Assembly: GCA_964442385.1 (NCBI GenBank)
Contig: CAYTYZ010000005.1
Location: 1-62,038, forward strand
DNA from: CAYTYZ01 sp964442385
Lineage (GTDB): Bacteria > Patescibacteriota > Microgenomatia > UBA12405
Direction of reading: 5' to 3'
Length of the DNA: 62,038 nucleotides
This document shows positions 43,365 through 51,096 of the stretch, piece after piece. The notes under the pieces were generated by a model, which ran no database searches, was not told the DNA's origin, and was given only the letters and a program-made list of their open reading frames with translations. Every line of letters begins with the position of its first letter. The stretch's first letter is position 1. Made by a program: the position numbers and the translations under genes.

Positions 43365-45388
43365 GGACCGCCCGGCCCATCAGTAGGGGTAGGCTCCACT
43401 ACTGGCGGCTCTAGTTGCTCTTTGGTTACATTTACTCTTTCTTCCTTGCCAACTACAACCGTAGGTAACGCCTCTGGCTTTTTGAGTACTTCATTTACTT
43501 CATCTTTAACTTGCTTGCCGACGTCAGGAGGTGTTATTCTCTTGAGTTCTTCTTTCCATTTGCCCAGCTCCTCATCAGCCTTAGAATAATCGCTGCTATC
43601 TGGTCCAACTAAATTTATGGCTTGCTGCAAGTAGTTTGTAGCCAAGGTTAATTTTTGGCCATAATATTGGGTATTTTGCTTGTTTGTCTGTGCTAATTGG
43701 TAGTTAGCCCAAGCCCAGTTATACCAAGAATTGGCCAGCGTTGGCTTGGCATTTACTGCTTGTTCAAACACTCTATCAGCTGATTCAAAGTTTCCTGATC
43801 CATAGTAAATACCGCCCACCTCAACCAAAATTACCGGGTTAGCTGGATCTAATGTTATGGCCTGCTGGTAACTTTGCAAAGCCCAATCAGCCGTCCCATC
43901 CACTATCCCCACCATACCCCGGTATATACCAGCCAATGCTACCCAAGCCACCGGATTTTTAGGTTCCAATGCGATAGCACTCTTGGCTTCTGACACTGCT
44001 TGGCCCAGCAAGGTAGATACGTTTTTCTGTGTCTCCGCATTTAGATTATCTTTGGCACTCGAGAGGAGTGCCTGGGCCAAAGAAAAATTAGTTTGAGCAA
44101 AATTTCTGCGCAAATCCGCATTATTAGCCGAGGCCAAAATTGCCATTTGTTGATTGCTGTAGGTACCATTACCATCATTTTTCGAAGCCGAAAGCAAACT
44201 TTTTTTCCAATANNNNNNNNNNCTTTTAATACTTCCAAACAAGCTCCACCCCAATCCCATCACTACAGCCAACATTATGGCAAACAGCATCCAGGGAAAC
44301 ACATTTAGGTTTTCCCCTGCGTTTAACACCAAAGTAAATCTTTTATCCCTCTCACCTCCCATAAGTAACCAAACCAAGCCCACTAGTATCGCCCCAGTAA
44401 TACTCCAAGGAGCCACCACCGCAACTAACACAATCCACAAGCTTCTTTTTTGCCAACCTTTTTTTACAATTGCCATTGCTCCAGCCACCAGTAGGACCAG
44501 GCCCATTAATCCTGTTTCTGCAATCCAAGTCATGGCTCCACCAGTCCCACTTAAAAACCCACTGGCCCACCAATAGCTATTGTTAAACGCCGCTCCCCTA
44601 TATTTGTAGAATCCTTCTAAATAATTACCCACCCCCATACCTACCACTGGTTGGTTTTTAATACCCTCCATGGCAATTGTCCAAGATGTGCCCAAATCCA
44701 ACATCGGTACGGGTAGTCTCATGGCCCTATACACTCCAATTACAGTTCCCAAAAGTAGAATTGCCCCCATTATGGTTATCACCAAATACTCGCTTTTTTC
44801 CCTAAATTTCAAGTATACCCCTCTGGTGGTAAAGGCAAACAGCAGTCCCAAAAACACGATTTCGTCCAGTAGCCCTCCAAATAAAGAAAATCCTGGCCCC
44901 AAACTAATCCAAGGCATGTCCTTGCTAGGCAGAGCAATCGGTAGAAATTTTCCAGGGGCTAAAAATAAAAATAAACTTAGTAGTGTTACCCCAATTCCAA
45001 TCCATATCCATACCAACATCAGTTTTTGCCACACCCTTTCCCCTGCTTGCACCATCAAAAACCAAGCCAACCAAATCCACACCAAACTACCTAGTCCCCA
45101 AGGATAATGCCAACTTCTCCATCTACCACCCACATCCATACCCTTCCAACTCAACACTCCCACAACCAGCATCAAAGCCCCCCACGACAACATCTTGCCC
45201 CAAACCAAATGATCCTGTTTTTTAACTAAATAACTCAACCCAAAAAATAGTAAAGACAAAACTAAACCAACTCCTAGCAAAGTTTGCTTACCAAAACCAA
45301 ACACATCCACCATTAGTGGATTAAATAAAATAGGACCAAATCCCAAGGTAACAATCAGTATTCCTTTCCATATTCTCTCTAGCTTCAT
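43361..45388 (-). CDS. O-antigen-ligase-like (Wzy) membrane protein with C-terminal TPR
   Basis: About 675 codons including a 10-base N run. The first 400 residues hold about 10-12 membrane helices and a loop pattern of Wzy/O-antigen ligase proteins (NQPVVGMGVGNYLEGFY, NNSYWWASGFLSGTGG). After the last helix come TPR repeats (AKSAIALEPKNPVAWVALAGI, SYQQAITLDPANPVILVEVGGIYYG, VFEQAVNAKPTLANSWYNWA) and a Pro-rich end. Wzy-like proteins polymerise or ligate surface glycans; TPR fusions are common in CPR. It is cotranscribed with the metallo-beta-lactamase-fold gene. Confidence 0.82.
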   Translation of the reverse strand: MKLERIWKGILIVTLGFGPILFNPLMVDVFGFGKQTLLGVGLVLSLLFFGLSYLVKKQDHLVWGKMLSWGALMLVVGVLSWKGMDVGGRWRSWHYPWGLGSLVWIWLAWFLMVQAGERVWQKLMLVWIWIGIGVTLLSLFLFLAPGKFLPIALPSKDMPWISLGPGFSLFGGLLDEIVFLGLLFAFTTRGVYLKFREKSEYLVITIMGAILLLGTVIGVYRAMRLPVPMLDLGTSWTIAMEGIKNQPVVGMGVGNYLEGFYKYRGAAFNNSYWWASGFLSGTGGAMTWIAETGLMGLVLLVAGAMAIVKKGWQKRSLWIVLVAVVAPWSITGAILVGLVWLLMGGERDKRFTLVLNAGENLNVFPWMLFAIMLAVVMGLGWSLFGSIKXXXXYWKKSLLSASKNDGNGTYSNQQMAILASANNADLRRNFAQTNFSLAQALLSSAKDNLNAETQKNVSTLLGQAVSEAKSAIALEPKNPVAWVALAGIYRGMVGIVDGTADWALQSYQQAITLDPANPVILVEVGGIYYGSGNFESADRVFEQAVNAKPTLANSWYNWAWANYQLAQTNKQNTQYYGQKLTLATNYLQQAINLVGPDSSDYSKADEELGKWKEELKRITPPDVGKQVKDEVNEVLKKPEALPTVVVGKEERVNVTKEQLEPPVVEPTPTDGPGGP
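44213..44222. other. Assembly gap (10 N) inside the Wzy/TPR gene
   Basis: A 10-base N run in an otherwise continuous frame. The true missing length must keep frame if the gene is intact: 10 bases happens to keep it open here. Confidence 0.95.
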
Positions 45389-45426
45389 ATTTCCATTATA
45401 TAGAAATCTCTTAAAAAAGCTCCAAT

Positions 45427-45465
45427 GTAAAGCGCAGTAGGCCTGCCCACCCTACCACGCTTTAC
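45427..45465. repeat. Large hairpin, possible REP/MITE relic or transcript end
   Basis: Outer stem GTAAAGCG / CGCTTTAC (8 bases) enclosing an inner stem GTAGG / CCTAC. It lies just upstream of the Wzy/TPR gene and downstream of the pseudogene. The GTAGG head recalls other palindromic units of this genome. Confidence 0.55.
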
Positions 45466-45517
45466 GCTGTCGCCTTTAACTTGTATCCTTGACATTTCCA
45501 CCAAAAAAAGATTACTG

Positions 45518-45980
45518 TTAATCAAGCATCTTTATACGTATTCCACCTGCTTTGAGAATATCGGTAGAGATGCTTATTTTTTGTCCGCTCTCCTTTTTCT
45601 TAAAGAACCAGCTTCCCTCGTAGCCGGGCCATTTGCTTTATCTGCTCTTTAGCCCAGCTACCAAGCTGTTTTTCATCCTGTTTGTTTGCTTTTGCCCTTT
45701 CTACCGATCTAGTTGCATCATGATGGTGTAATTGAGCTTTTATCCATGCAAACAGCATAAAGGTAATATATCATCCAGCGAAATCTTGTCTATAACCTAT
45801 AAAAATTTGCCTCCCAAAATATCCATATCCCATATCTTTTTCTATGCAAAAATCAAGTTCAAAAACCAACCGAAAATCTCCTTTTCAACATCATGTGGAA
45901 AACTCTTGTAAAACCCAATTTGCCTCCTTCTAGTTCTGCCCAGTGCCTCATCTGTCCTTATGTTGGCTCCAAGCAGAACC
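45518..45980 (-). pseudogene. Decayed protein gene with two frameshifts and an in-frame TGA
   Basis: Reading leftward, three pieces in different frames join into one plausible protein of about 155 residues. Piece one includes GANIRTDEALGRTRRRQIGF and FPHDVEK. Piece two includes DFRLVFELDFCIEKDMGYGY, FGRQIFIGYRQDFAG, a TGA where TGG (Trp) would fit, then FMLFAWIKAQLHHHDATRSV and EKQLGSWAKEQIKQM. Piece three is PGYEGSWFFKKKESGQKISI ... GGIRIKMLD, ending at 45518. Each break is repaired by one added or removed base. The original function is not recognised. Base-calling error is an alternative, but three separate lesions in 460 bases favour real decay. Confidence 0.6.
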
Positions 45981-45999
45981 AGGAGGAGGTTCTCCTGGT
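45978..45999 (-). terminator. Terminator-like hairpin after the 46009 gene
   Basis: Perfect 8-base stem ACCAGGAG / CTCCTGGT with a six-base loop, ten bases past the stop of the leftward gene. The leftward downstream tract (TCTGCTTGG) has no T-run, so it may need Rho or act only as a 3' stabiliser. Confidence 0.5.
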
Positions 46000-46008
46000 G
46001 CAACCTTA

Positions 46009-47241
46009 CTAAACCACCTGCTCTTCCGTATAGACCGTCATCTTGGATAAATTCTTCATAGCCTCTGAAGCTTCAGCCAACTCAGTCTCTAGCCTCTCAA
46101 TTCTTCTTGCCAAATCTTCTTTCGACCTTTTAATATTTTCCGGAGTTGCTATTTGCCAGTCAACCCCTCCCACTCCCCTGCTCCATGTGTCAAAAACAGC
46201 AAATGGCAATTTCACAACTTGTCCGTCTACCCGAGGCACACCGTCTTTCCCAATTTCAAGCGTAGCTCCAAAAGCCTGTTTATGGTAAATTTCATAGTCA
46301 TACAAGTTCCCAAAAACATTTTTCTCACGTATTACGTTATATCTTTCCAGTAACGCAAGGTAAGTTTCGGGAGAGTGTATATTTAGTAAACATTTAAAAT
46401 CTGGGCTAAAAGCCGACCCACTTCTAATAGCTCCCTCTCCTCCCAAGTTTTCAATAATACGAACCACACTTGGAACACCGTATTTTTCTAAATAAGCAAC
46501 CATAAAATCTCTTTTTTCAGTTGCACTGGTGCCAATCTCACCATGGCGACGAGGCTTTTTATCCTCACTGTCCCAAAAAACTGACATACCAACAAACTGT
46601 GCTTCAGCAAGTTTGGGTAACTTGATAACATATTTCAAATGTTCTCCGTTAAATAACCAATTCTTTAATCCTTGGCTACCAAAAGGGCTGTCAATAATAT
46701 CCCGCAAAATATGGTCTATCATCTCATCCGTTACAAACTCTTCTGGTTTTTGGGTGCACGTAACTATACAATCAAAACAATGTCTTGCCCCCCAAGCCTC
46801 AATTATGGCTGGTGAAGTGAGAAATCCACTAGCCAAAAGCCTGTCTTTTACTTTCTTCTTATAGCCTTCGTCTTTATCTTGATCACCCTTCCCGGCCACA
46901 GTCATCCAGTACAAAAATTCATCAATCCCTTGGCCATCCTTATCTACACCAGCAGGAACGTCCAATAATTCAAAAAAATCTTCTACATGCCTATTTGTCC
47001 CATCGGCCCAATAACCCACTTCCCCAACAACAACATTGACAAGTCGTATTTCATTATATGTATCTGTTAGGATGGTATCAAGTGAAGCAGATAGTCTAAA
47101 ACCCAAATCATACAACCTCTCGGCTACCTCACTATTTGTAATTACCTCTGGGGCCTTTCTGGCACCTTCTCTCGTTGCCAACTCCAAAGCGACACCAGAT
47201 CCCTGATCTGCACCTCTTGCCAATTTTGCTTCGTTTGTCAT
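46009..47241 (-). CDS. Orphan protein, unknown function
   Basis: A 410-residue soluble protein with no recognised family. It begins with a low-complexity stretch (ALELATREGARKAP) and ends in a helical, charged tail (ARRIERLETELAEASEAMKNL) predicted coiled-coil. The middle contains IIEAWGARHCFDCIVTCTQK with three cysteines, and LFNGEHLKYVIKLPKL. The ATG at 47241 is preceded by an AT-rich leader with no ribosome site, similar to the leaders of the next two genes to the right. The three form a leftward series separated by 30-40 bases. Confidence 0.62.
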   Translation of the reverse strand: MTNEAKLARGADQGSGVALELATREGARKAPEVITNSEVAERLYDLGFRLSASLDTILTDTYNEIRLVNVVVGEVGYWADGTNRHVEDFFELLDVPAGVDKDGQGIDEFLYWMTVAGKGDQDKDEGYKKKVKDRLLASGFLTSPAIIEAWGARHCFDCIVTCTQKPEEFVTDEMIDHILRDIIDSPFGSQGLKNWLFNGEHLKYVIKLPKLAEAQFVGMSVFWDSEDKKPRRHGEIGTSATEKRDFMVAYLEKYGVPSVVRIIENLGGEGAIRSGSAFSPDFKCLLNIHSPETYLALLERYNVIREKNVFGNLYDYEIYHKQAFGATLEIGKDGVPRVDGQVVKLPFAVFDTWSRGVGGVDWQIATPENIKRSKEDLARRIERLETELAEASEAMKNLSKMTVYTEEQVV

Positions 47242-47278
47242 ATTAATATATTTTTAAATTTATAATCTAAATTATTAA

Positions 47279-48109
47279 TTACTTACCAAGCGACTCTAAA
47301 AACTCTCTTAACATTCCAACCTCTTTTTCCAAGGTCTCCTGTACCTCCGAAGCTTTTAGGCTTACTGGGTATAGAAATGGCACACTACCGGCGTCTCCAG
47401 CATATTGATTCAGATCAATCCAAGATGCTGTTGGTACTTCCACAACACTATCAGGTACACTTGACTTTGCCACCTCAATAATTCTCTCAAGTTCAGCAAT
47501 CCGCTTGGGCACCTCAACTTTTGCCTCACTTGCAAAGTAATGTCTTCCAGTTGGACTACAGTATGCCTCACCCCAATCTGGTTCGTAACGCCAATCTGCC
47601 AATTTTCCAGTGGGCATCTTAACAACTGGCTCAGACAAAGTAACACTTTTGCCAACCAAACCGTGCAACCCCAGCACCCTCTCTAGTCCTTTAACGATTG
47701 CACCGTCCCTCTCCGTCCCAGATACTTCCAGGTATGGACTGAAACTGACCCCCTGTTTTATTTCTCCTCCACTAAAACAATCAGTCCTCCACTCCACACG
47801 CAAACCTGACCTCGTCGACATATGCAAAGGCTCACAGGTTTTTTCTCCTTTCTCATCGATAGCTATATACCACCGACCATTGTTTCTAATTTTAAGTCCA
47901 GCCTCTTTCACACATTGCCTCAAAACATCCATCGGGATAACATATCTTTGAGGTTTGCTGGCAAGTAGTTCAGCCCCAACAGCCACAGATGCCAAGCCAT
48001 AAGGTCTCTTGCCGTAGTCAACACTCTCAGGCTGCAAATCCGCCACACCAAAACCTTTGTTTTTATTACCAAGTTTTTCAAAAAAACTTTTTAATCCTTC
48101 TTTACTCAT
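47279..48109 (-). CDS. Orphan protein, unknown function
   Basis: From ATG 48109 (MSKEGLKSFFEKLGNKNKGFG) about 276 residues. A longer frame to 48226 would overlap the preceding gene. Segments of note: QRYVIPMDVLRQCVKEAGLK, WYIAIDEKGEKTCEPLHMST, WGEAYCSPTGRHYFASEAKV, and a C-terminal coiled-coil-like end (VQETLEKEVGMLREFLESLG). No signal peptide or membrane segment. An AT-rich leader (TTAAAATTTTAAAAATAAAT before ATG) replaces a ribosome site. Family not recognised. Confidence 0.6.
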   Translation of the reverse strand: MSKEGLKSFFEKLGNKNKGFGVADLQPESVDYGKRPYGLASVAVGAELLASKPQRYVIPMDVLRQCVKEAGLKIRNNGRWYIAIDEKGEKTCEPLHMSTRSGLRVEWRTDCFSGGEIKQGVSFSPYLEVSGTERDGAIVKGLERVLGLHGLVGKSVTLSEPVVKMPTGKLADWRYEPDWGEAYCSPTGRHYFASEAKVEVPKRIAELERIIEVAKSSVPDSVVEVPTASWIDLNQYAGDAGSVPFLYPVSLKASEVQETLEKEVGMLREFLESLGK

Positions 48110-48141
48110 ATTTATTTTTAAAATTTTAATTTTTAAACAAT

Positions 48142-48621
48142 TTATAAAGTTTTCAGTGCTACCCTCCAAGACCCAACTACAGAACTTTCTACCTTTTTCT
48201 TCCTTGGATTTAGTATTAGCTCCCAATCCTCAACCACACACTTAACCATATTAGTTACCCCATTGACGGTTTGAAATAAGTTCACCCAATTTGTTTTTCC
48301 ATCCGTATAGACCGGATCACGATTGGCGTGTTTTAGTAGATCTTGCAGAGCGTATCCTGCATCCGTTGGTAAACCATAAAATTCATCATCCTGTGTAGCC
48401 CCCATAGCTTCGTCATAATATAGTTCGGGACCACATATTCTCATAGTAACTTCGCCTTTTTTTAAATATATTTCACCTGGGTATTCTGGATTACCAGATA
48501 CCTCACATCCTCTAAACTTGCCACCACGAGCAGCCGCAAGCTTGTCATACAGGGCCTGTGGGTCATTTGGCAAAACCTCAAACTCCTGACTTATATACTC
48601 ACCTTTGTTTCTATTTTTCAT
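48142..48621 (-). CDS. Orphan protein, unknown function
   Basis: A 159-residue soluble protein. Features: QEFEVLPNDPQALYDKLAAA, KKGEVTMRICGPELYYDEAM, DWELILNPRKKKVESS. It is mixed alpha/beta by eye, with no recognised motif. The leader before ATG 48621 (TATTAAAATTTTAAAAAATAAAT) is almost the same as that of the gene at 48109, which suggests common regulation or common origin of these orphan genes. Confidence 0.6.
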   Translation of the reverse strand: MKNRNKGEYISQEFEVLPNDPQALYDKLAAARGGKFRGCEVSGNPEYPGEIYLKKGEVTMRICGPELYYDEAMGATQDDEFYGLPTDAGYALQDLLKHANRDPVYTDGKTNWVNLFQTVNGVTNMVKCVVEDWELILNPRKKKVESSVVGSWRVALKTL

Positions 48622-48818
48622 ATTTATTTTTTAAAATTTTAATATTTAATTTAAAGGGTTTCCCCTTCCTTCAGTTACGGGCTAGCCGGAACTGGAGGAA
48701 AGGGAGGAGATGTTGGCCAAGACCGGCCTCCACCTCCTCCATCCAAGACATTTGTCTCCATCGAACATCCTCGTGGTTTATGGATACTTTCTCCACGAGT
48801 TTCAAACCATGAATATTT
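48622..48818. other. Intergenic region without a supported gene
   Basis: Between the GC-richer operon and the orphan genes. It contains an AT-rich leader near 48622-48655 and an inverted repeat TCGTGG / CCACGA around 48770-48797. A 75-codon leftward frame (48671-48898) crosses it but overlaps the small membrane gene and lacks a plausible start, so it is not called. Confidence 0.4.
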
Positions 48819-49040
48819 TTAACTTTCCATGGTTGCCTGAATTGCTGCCTCCCACAGCTTGGCCATACCCAAAAGCGTGGCCAACACCCCAACCCCAAAC
48901 GGGATCAGGGCAATCCCTTTTTGACCGGCATCGTTTATGGCGATACCGACCAAGACAAAAATACCGGCCAGAACGGTATAGATTACCGCTCCGACCAGCT
49001 TGGTTATCACGGATGTTTCAGGGTTATACCACCCCTTCAT
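48819..49040 (-). CDS. Small two-span membrane protein, third gene of GC-rich operon
   Basis: A 73-residue protein with two hydrophobic segments (KLVGAVIYTVLAGIFVLVGI and ALIPFGVGVLATLLGMAKLW) and short polar ends. It overlaps the upstream gene by 17 bases, which implies translational coupling. The GC content of these three genes is clearly higher than that of the orphan genes beside them. Function unknown; the size is holin-like or of a small channel, but no such motif is seen. Confidence 0.68.
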   Translation of the reverse strand: MKGWYNPETSVITKLVGAVIYTVLAGIFVLVGIAINDAGQKGIALIPFGVGVLATLLGMAKLWEAAIQATMES

Positions 49041-49386
49041 TGTTCTCCTCGCTCTTAGGTCTAGTGTTTAACACCAGACCCTTGCAACCAATGGATTTAC
49101 CGTCCTGGCCCAGGATCGGTTCACCTGGCGAGGCCAGGTCGAACCTTTTCCGGAGGGACTCTCGAACTATCATTGACACGATAAGAATCGTGTCTTCTTC
49201 CGGGGCAGGAACCCCGAAAGGAACAGGGGTGGCGTTATAGAGGGTTACCCCATCCACCACCTCAATTGGTTCCATTTCGAATCGGCAGCGGGCTGGCTGC
49301 CCGCTTGCTGGGTATTCGGCCAGGAGGTTTTTACCCTCCGGGTCGAATACCCTAACGGGGTGGGGTGTGAGATTTACAAACCTCAC
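49024..49386 (-). CDS. NLTPHPV-type small protein, second gene of GC-rich operon
   Basis: A 120-residue protein beginning MRFVNLTPHPVRVFDPEGKN. That opening is shared by many small hypothetical proteins of bacteria and actinophages; their function is not known. The rest (ASGQPARCRFEM, DTILIVSMIVRESLRKRF, GKSIGCKGLVLNTRPKS) fits that group. It overlaps the upstream gene by four bases (ATGA). It is compositionally foreign to its neighbours, and phage or horizontal origin is a reasonable inference. Confidence 0.72.
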   Translation of the reverse strand: MRFVNLTPHPVRVFDPEGKNLLAEYPASGQPARCRFEMEPIEVVDGVTLYNATPVPFGVPAPEEDTILIVSMIVRESLRKRFDLASPGEPILGQDGKSIGCKGLVLNTRPKSEENNEGVV

Positions 49387-49646
49387 CCTGTCACCCCCAA
49401 CAGGATGAGCGCCAGAACCCAGCCGAGAGTGCCCATGCAGGCACCCGCGACTTGTAGCTCAAGATCCCGACCCTTGCGCATGGCTCTGGCCATGCCAAAT
49501 CCTGCCAGGGCCGAGCCAGCCGGCATGCTCTTCAGGGCCACCGGACCAACGATGCCGGCAGTCACAAGCGCCAGGCCCAAGCCTGTGCCAAAAGTAACAA
49601 CCAACATTAGTACGAGCATGGCGATTTCCTTATCTGACCTGTACAT
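49383..49646 (-). CDS. Small membrane protein, first gene of GC-rich operon
   Basis: An 87-residue protein with two hydrophobic regions (AMLVLMLVVTFGTGLGLALV and about 64-84, GACMGTLGWVLALILLG) separated by a Gly/Ala-rich loop with basic residues (FGMARAMRKGRDLEL). AAGGAGA lies seven bases before ATG 49646, one of the few canonical ribosome sites here. It is preceded by a long structured leader and two consensus promoters. No family recognised. Confidence 0.7.
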   Translation of the reverse strand: MYRSDKEIAMLVLMLVVTFGTGLGLALVTAGIVGPVALKSMPAGSALAGFGMARAMRKGRDLELQVAGACMGTLGWVLALILLGVTG

Positions 49647-50136
49647 GTTTTTTTCTCCTTGGAACTATCAAATAGTCCCTACCGCTACTCTTACGACACT
49701 TATATATACAGGGGTAAGACCTCCGGGCTAGGGGGGGGCTTGCCCCTATTGATTTCTTGTGTAGTCCGCCTTGGGCGGATGGACAGAAACACAATAAGGT
49801 GTCTTGTTGTAGATTTGGACATAAGTCAATTTAGTCGTTTAGCCAGAGCTCCGCTTTGGGGTCTCCCCTTCTTACGTCCAGCTTCATCTCTATATTTATT
49901 ATTCCCGTCTACGAGTTTTACGAATAATACGATTATCTAATACTAAAATTAATTAATATTAGATATTTCTGATCTTTAATTAAAGTCCCAGGGCAAATGG
50001 CAATCAGCGTTTGACTAGTTAGCGGGACAGACCGCACCCCAGTCGCATTTTTGATTACCCTTACCCTGGTCTAGTAAAGAGCAGTGGTAGGAACTATTTG
50101 CTTTGTAAAAGAACTTCAACAGTTTTGTTTGTTGAA
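49647..50136 (-). ncRNA. Structured leader or small RNA upstream of the GC-rich operon
   Basis: Reading leftward from the promoter near 50143 there are about 490 untranslated bases rich in hairpins. (1) 49988-50069: CCAGGG/CCCTGG outer stem, GGTAATCA/TGATTGCC with one U-G pair that fits only the minus-strand RNA, GACT/AGTC, and an apical GCGG/CCGC. (2) GGACGTAAG/CTTATGTCC around 49820-49880, enclosing GGGGAGACCCC. (3) TCCGCC/GGCGGA near 49770. (4) GGGACTA/TAGTTCC directly before the ribosome site. No Rfam family is recognised. It could be a riboswitch-like leader or a separate RNA ending near 49980. Confidence 0.5.
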
Positions 50137-50142
50137 TAAGTT

Positions 50143-50171
50143 AGTATAACACAGTATTATAGGTTTGTCAA
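50143..50171 (-). promoter_or_regulatory. Leftward sigma-70-type promoter P1
   Basis: On the minus strand: TTGACA (50171-50166), exactly 17 bases, TATACT (50148-50143). Predicted start near 50136. The -35 box overlaps an inverted repeat GTCA-N8-TGAC (50167-50182), a likely operator. Confidence 0.75.
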
Positions 50172-50244
50172 GTACCTATGACTATTTACTTCTAACCTAG
50201 TAAAAGAGCAATCTAAGCTTGATATTCAAGTTTAGTATAACCCT

Positions 50245-50273
50245 ATAATATCACTAATACAGCTATTTGTCAA
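50245..50273 (-). promoter_or_regulatory. Leftward sigma-70-type promoter P2
   Basis: On the minus strand: TTGACA (50273-50268), exactly 17 bases, TATTAT (50250-50245). Its -35 box overlaps the perfect inverted repeat TTGTCA-N8-TGACAA (50267-50286). P1 and P2 are about 102 bases apart and look like duplicates. Confidence 0.72.
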
Positions 50274-50286
50274 GTCATTGTGACAA
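50267..50286. promoter_or_regulatory. Candidate operator, perfect inverted repeat
   Basis: TTGTCA, eight bases, TGACAA. A weaker copy (GTCA-N8-TGAC) lies at 50167-50182, and a half-site (GTTGTCAAC) at 50318-50326 touches the -10 box of the TrmB-type gene. The regulator encoded at 50338 is the natural candidate to bind it. Confidence 0.55.
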
Positions 50287-50325
50287 TAAATTAATCTATT
50301 TCTACTCAAAAGAGAAGTTGTCAAC

Positions 50326-50331
50326 TATAAT
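50326..50331 (+). promoter_or_regulatory. -10 box placing the TrmB-type mRNA start at its ATG
   Basis: TATAAT ends seven bases before the ATG at 50338, and no ribosome site lies between. This predicts a leaderless mRNA. No good -35 box is seen. Confidence 0.5.
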
Positions 50332-50337
50332 TAACAC

Positions 50338-51096
50338 ATGCTTCAAAACATCCTTTCCCGCTCCGGCCTCAGCCCCGACCAGGCCGAGATTTACATTTCC
50401 CTATTGGACCATGGTCCCCAAACAGCCACTCGCTTGTCTTCGACCACCAAAGTCAAACGCACCTACATCTACAAGCTCTGTTCGGAATTGGGAGCCTTAG
50501 GGTTAGTAGCCTCTACCGGCGACAAAAAAACTATTTTCAAGCCACTTTCTCCTGACATCCTAGTTGCCCAAACCCAAGAAAAAATAGCCCAATCCCAGCA
50601 AGGCCTACTTCAGCTAGAAACCATTGTGCCCTTTCTTAAAGAGAAATATTCCCAAATAGACACCAAACCAGTCATAACTTTCTACGAAGGGCTAAGAGGA
50701 GTCAAGCAAGTCTATGAAGACGCCTTGTCTGCAAATGGTTTAATCGAAGCGCTGGTGGAAACCAGTGAACTAGAACCCGAACTATATAGTTGGCTAACCA
50801 CGGTCTATGCACCTAAAAGAGTCGCCAAAAACATTCGAGTCAAAGCCATTGTAGCAACTGGCTCACGGTCTAAAACGCTTGAAAGTAAAAATACTTCTGA
50901 GCTTAGAGAAACTATCTTCGTCGATTCAAAACGCTACCCTATTAAAAATGAAATCAACATTTACAACAACAAGCTAACTATTATCAACCATCAAAAAGGC
51001 CAACCTCTTTTAGGCATAATTATAGACAATCCCCTTATCAGCCAAACTATGCACCACTGGTTCCGTCTGGTTTGGGATAGCCAAATTCAACCTTAG
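50338..51096 (+). CDS. TrmB-family transcriptional regulator
   Basis: A 252-residue protein. The N-terminal winged helix (SRSGLSPDQAEIYISLLDHG, TATRLSSTTKVKRTYIYKLC) and the following ITFYEGLRGVKQVYEDALS match TrmB-type regulators, which bind DNA through the N-terminal domain and often a sugar or other ligand through the C-terminal domain. The C-terminal part (ELRETIFVDSKRYPI, EINIYNNKLTIINHQKGQPL) is present. It is divergent from the leftward GC-rich operon and likely controls it and itself. It overlaps the convergent gene by 50 bases at the 3' end. Confidence 0.88.
   Translation: MLQNILSRSGLSPDQAEIYISLLDHGPQTATRLSSTTKVKRTYIYKLCSELGALGLVASTGDKKTIFKPLSPDILVAQTQEKIAQSQQGLLQLETIVPFLKEKYSQIDTKPVITFYEGLRGVKQVYEDALSANGLIEALVETSELEPELYSWLTTVYAPKRVAKNIRVKAIVATGSRSKTLESKNTSELRETIFVDSKRYPIKNEINIYNNKLTIINHQKGQPLLGIIIDNPLISQTMHHWFRLVWDSQIQP

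Noticed and set aside
45680..45810. In-frame TGA read as an amino acid (recoding)
   Set aside because: TGA clearly ends comEA and the superoxide dismutase in the same window, and the frame here is also broken by shifts, so decay is the simpler reading.
48671..48898. A 75-codon leftward frame
   Set aside because: It overlaps the small membrane gene by 80 bases, has no signal or motif, and lacks a good start.
49988..50069. tmRNA, SRP RNA, 6S RNA or RNase P RNA
   Set aside because: The tmRNA ends, the SRP GGAAG apical motif, the 6S bubble pattern and the RNase P conserved segments were looked for and not seen.
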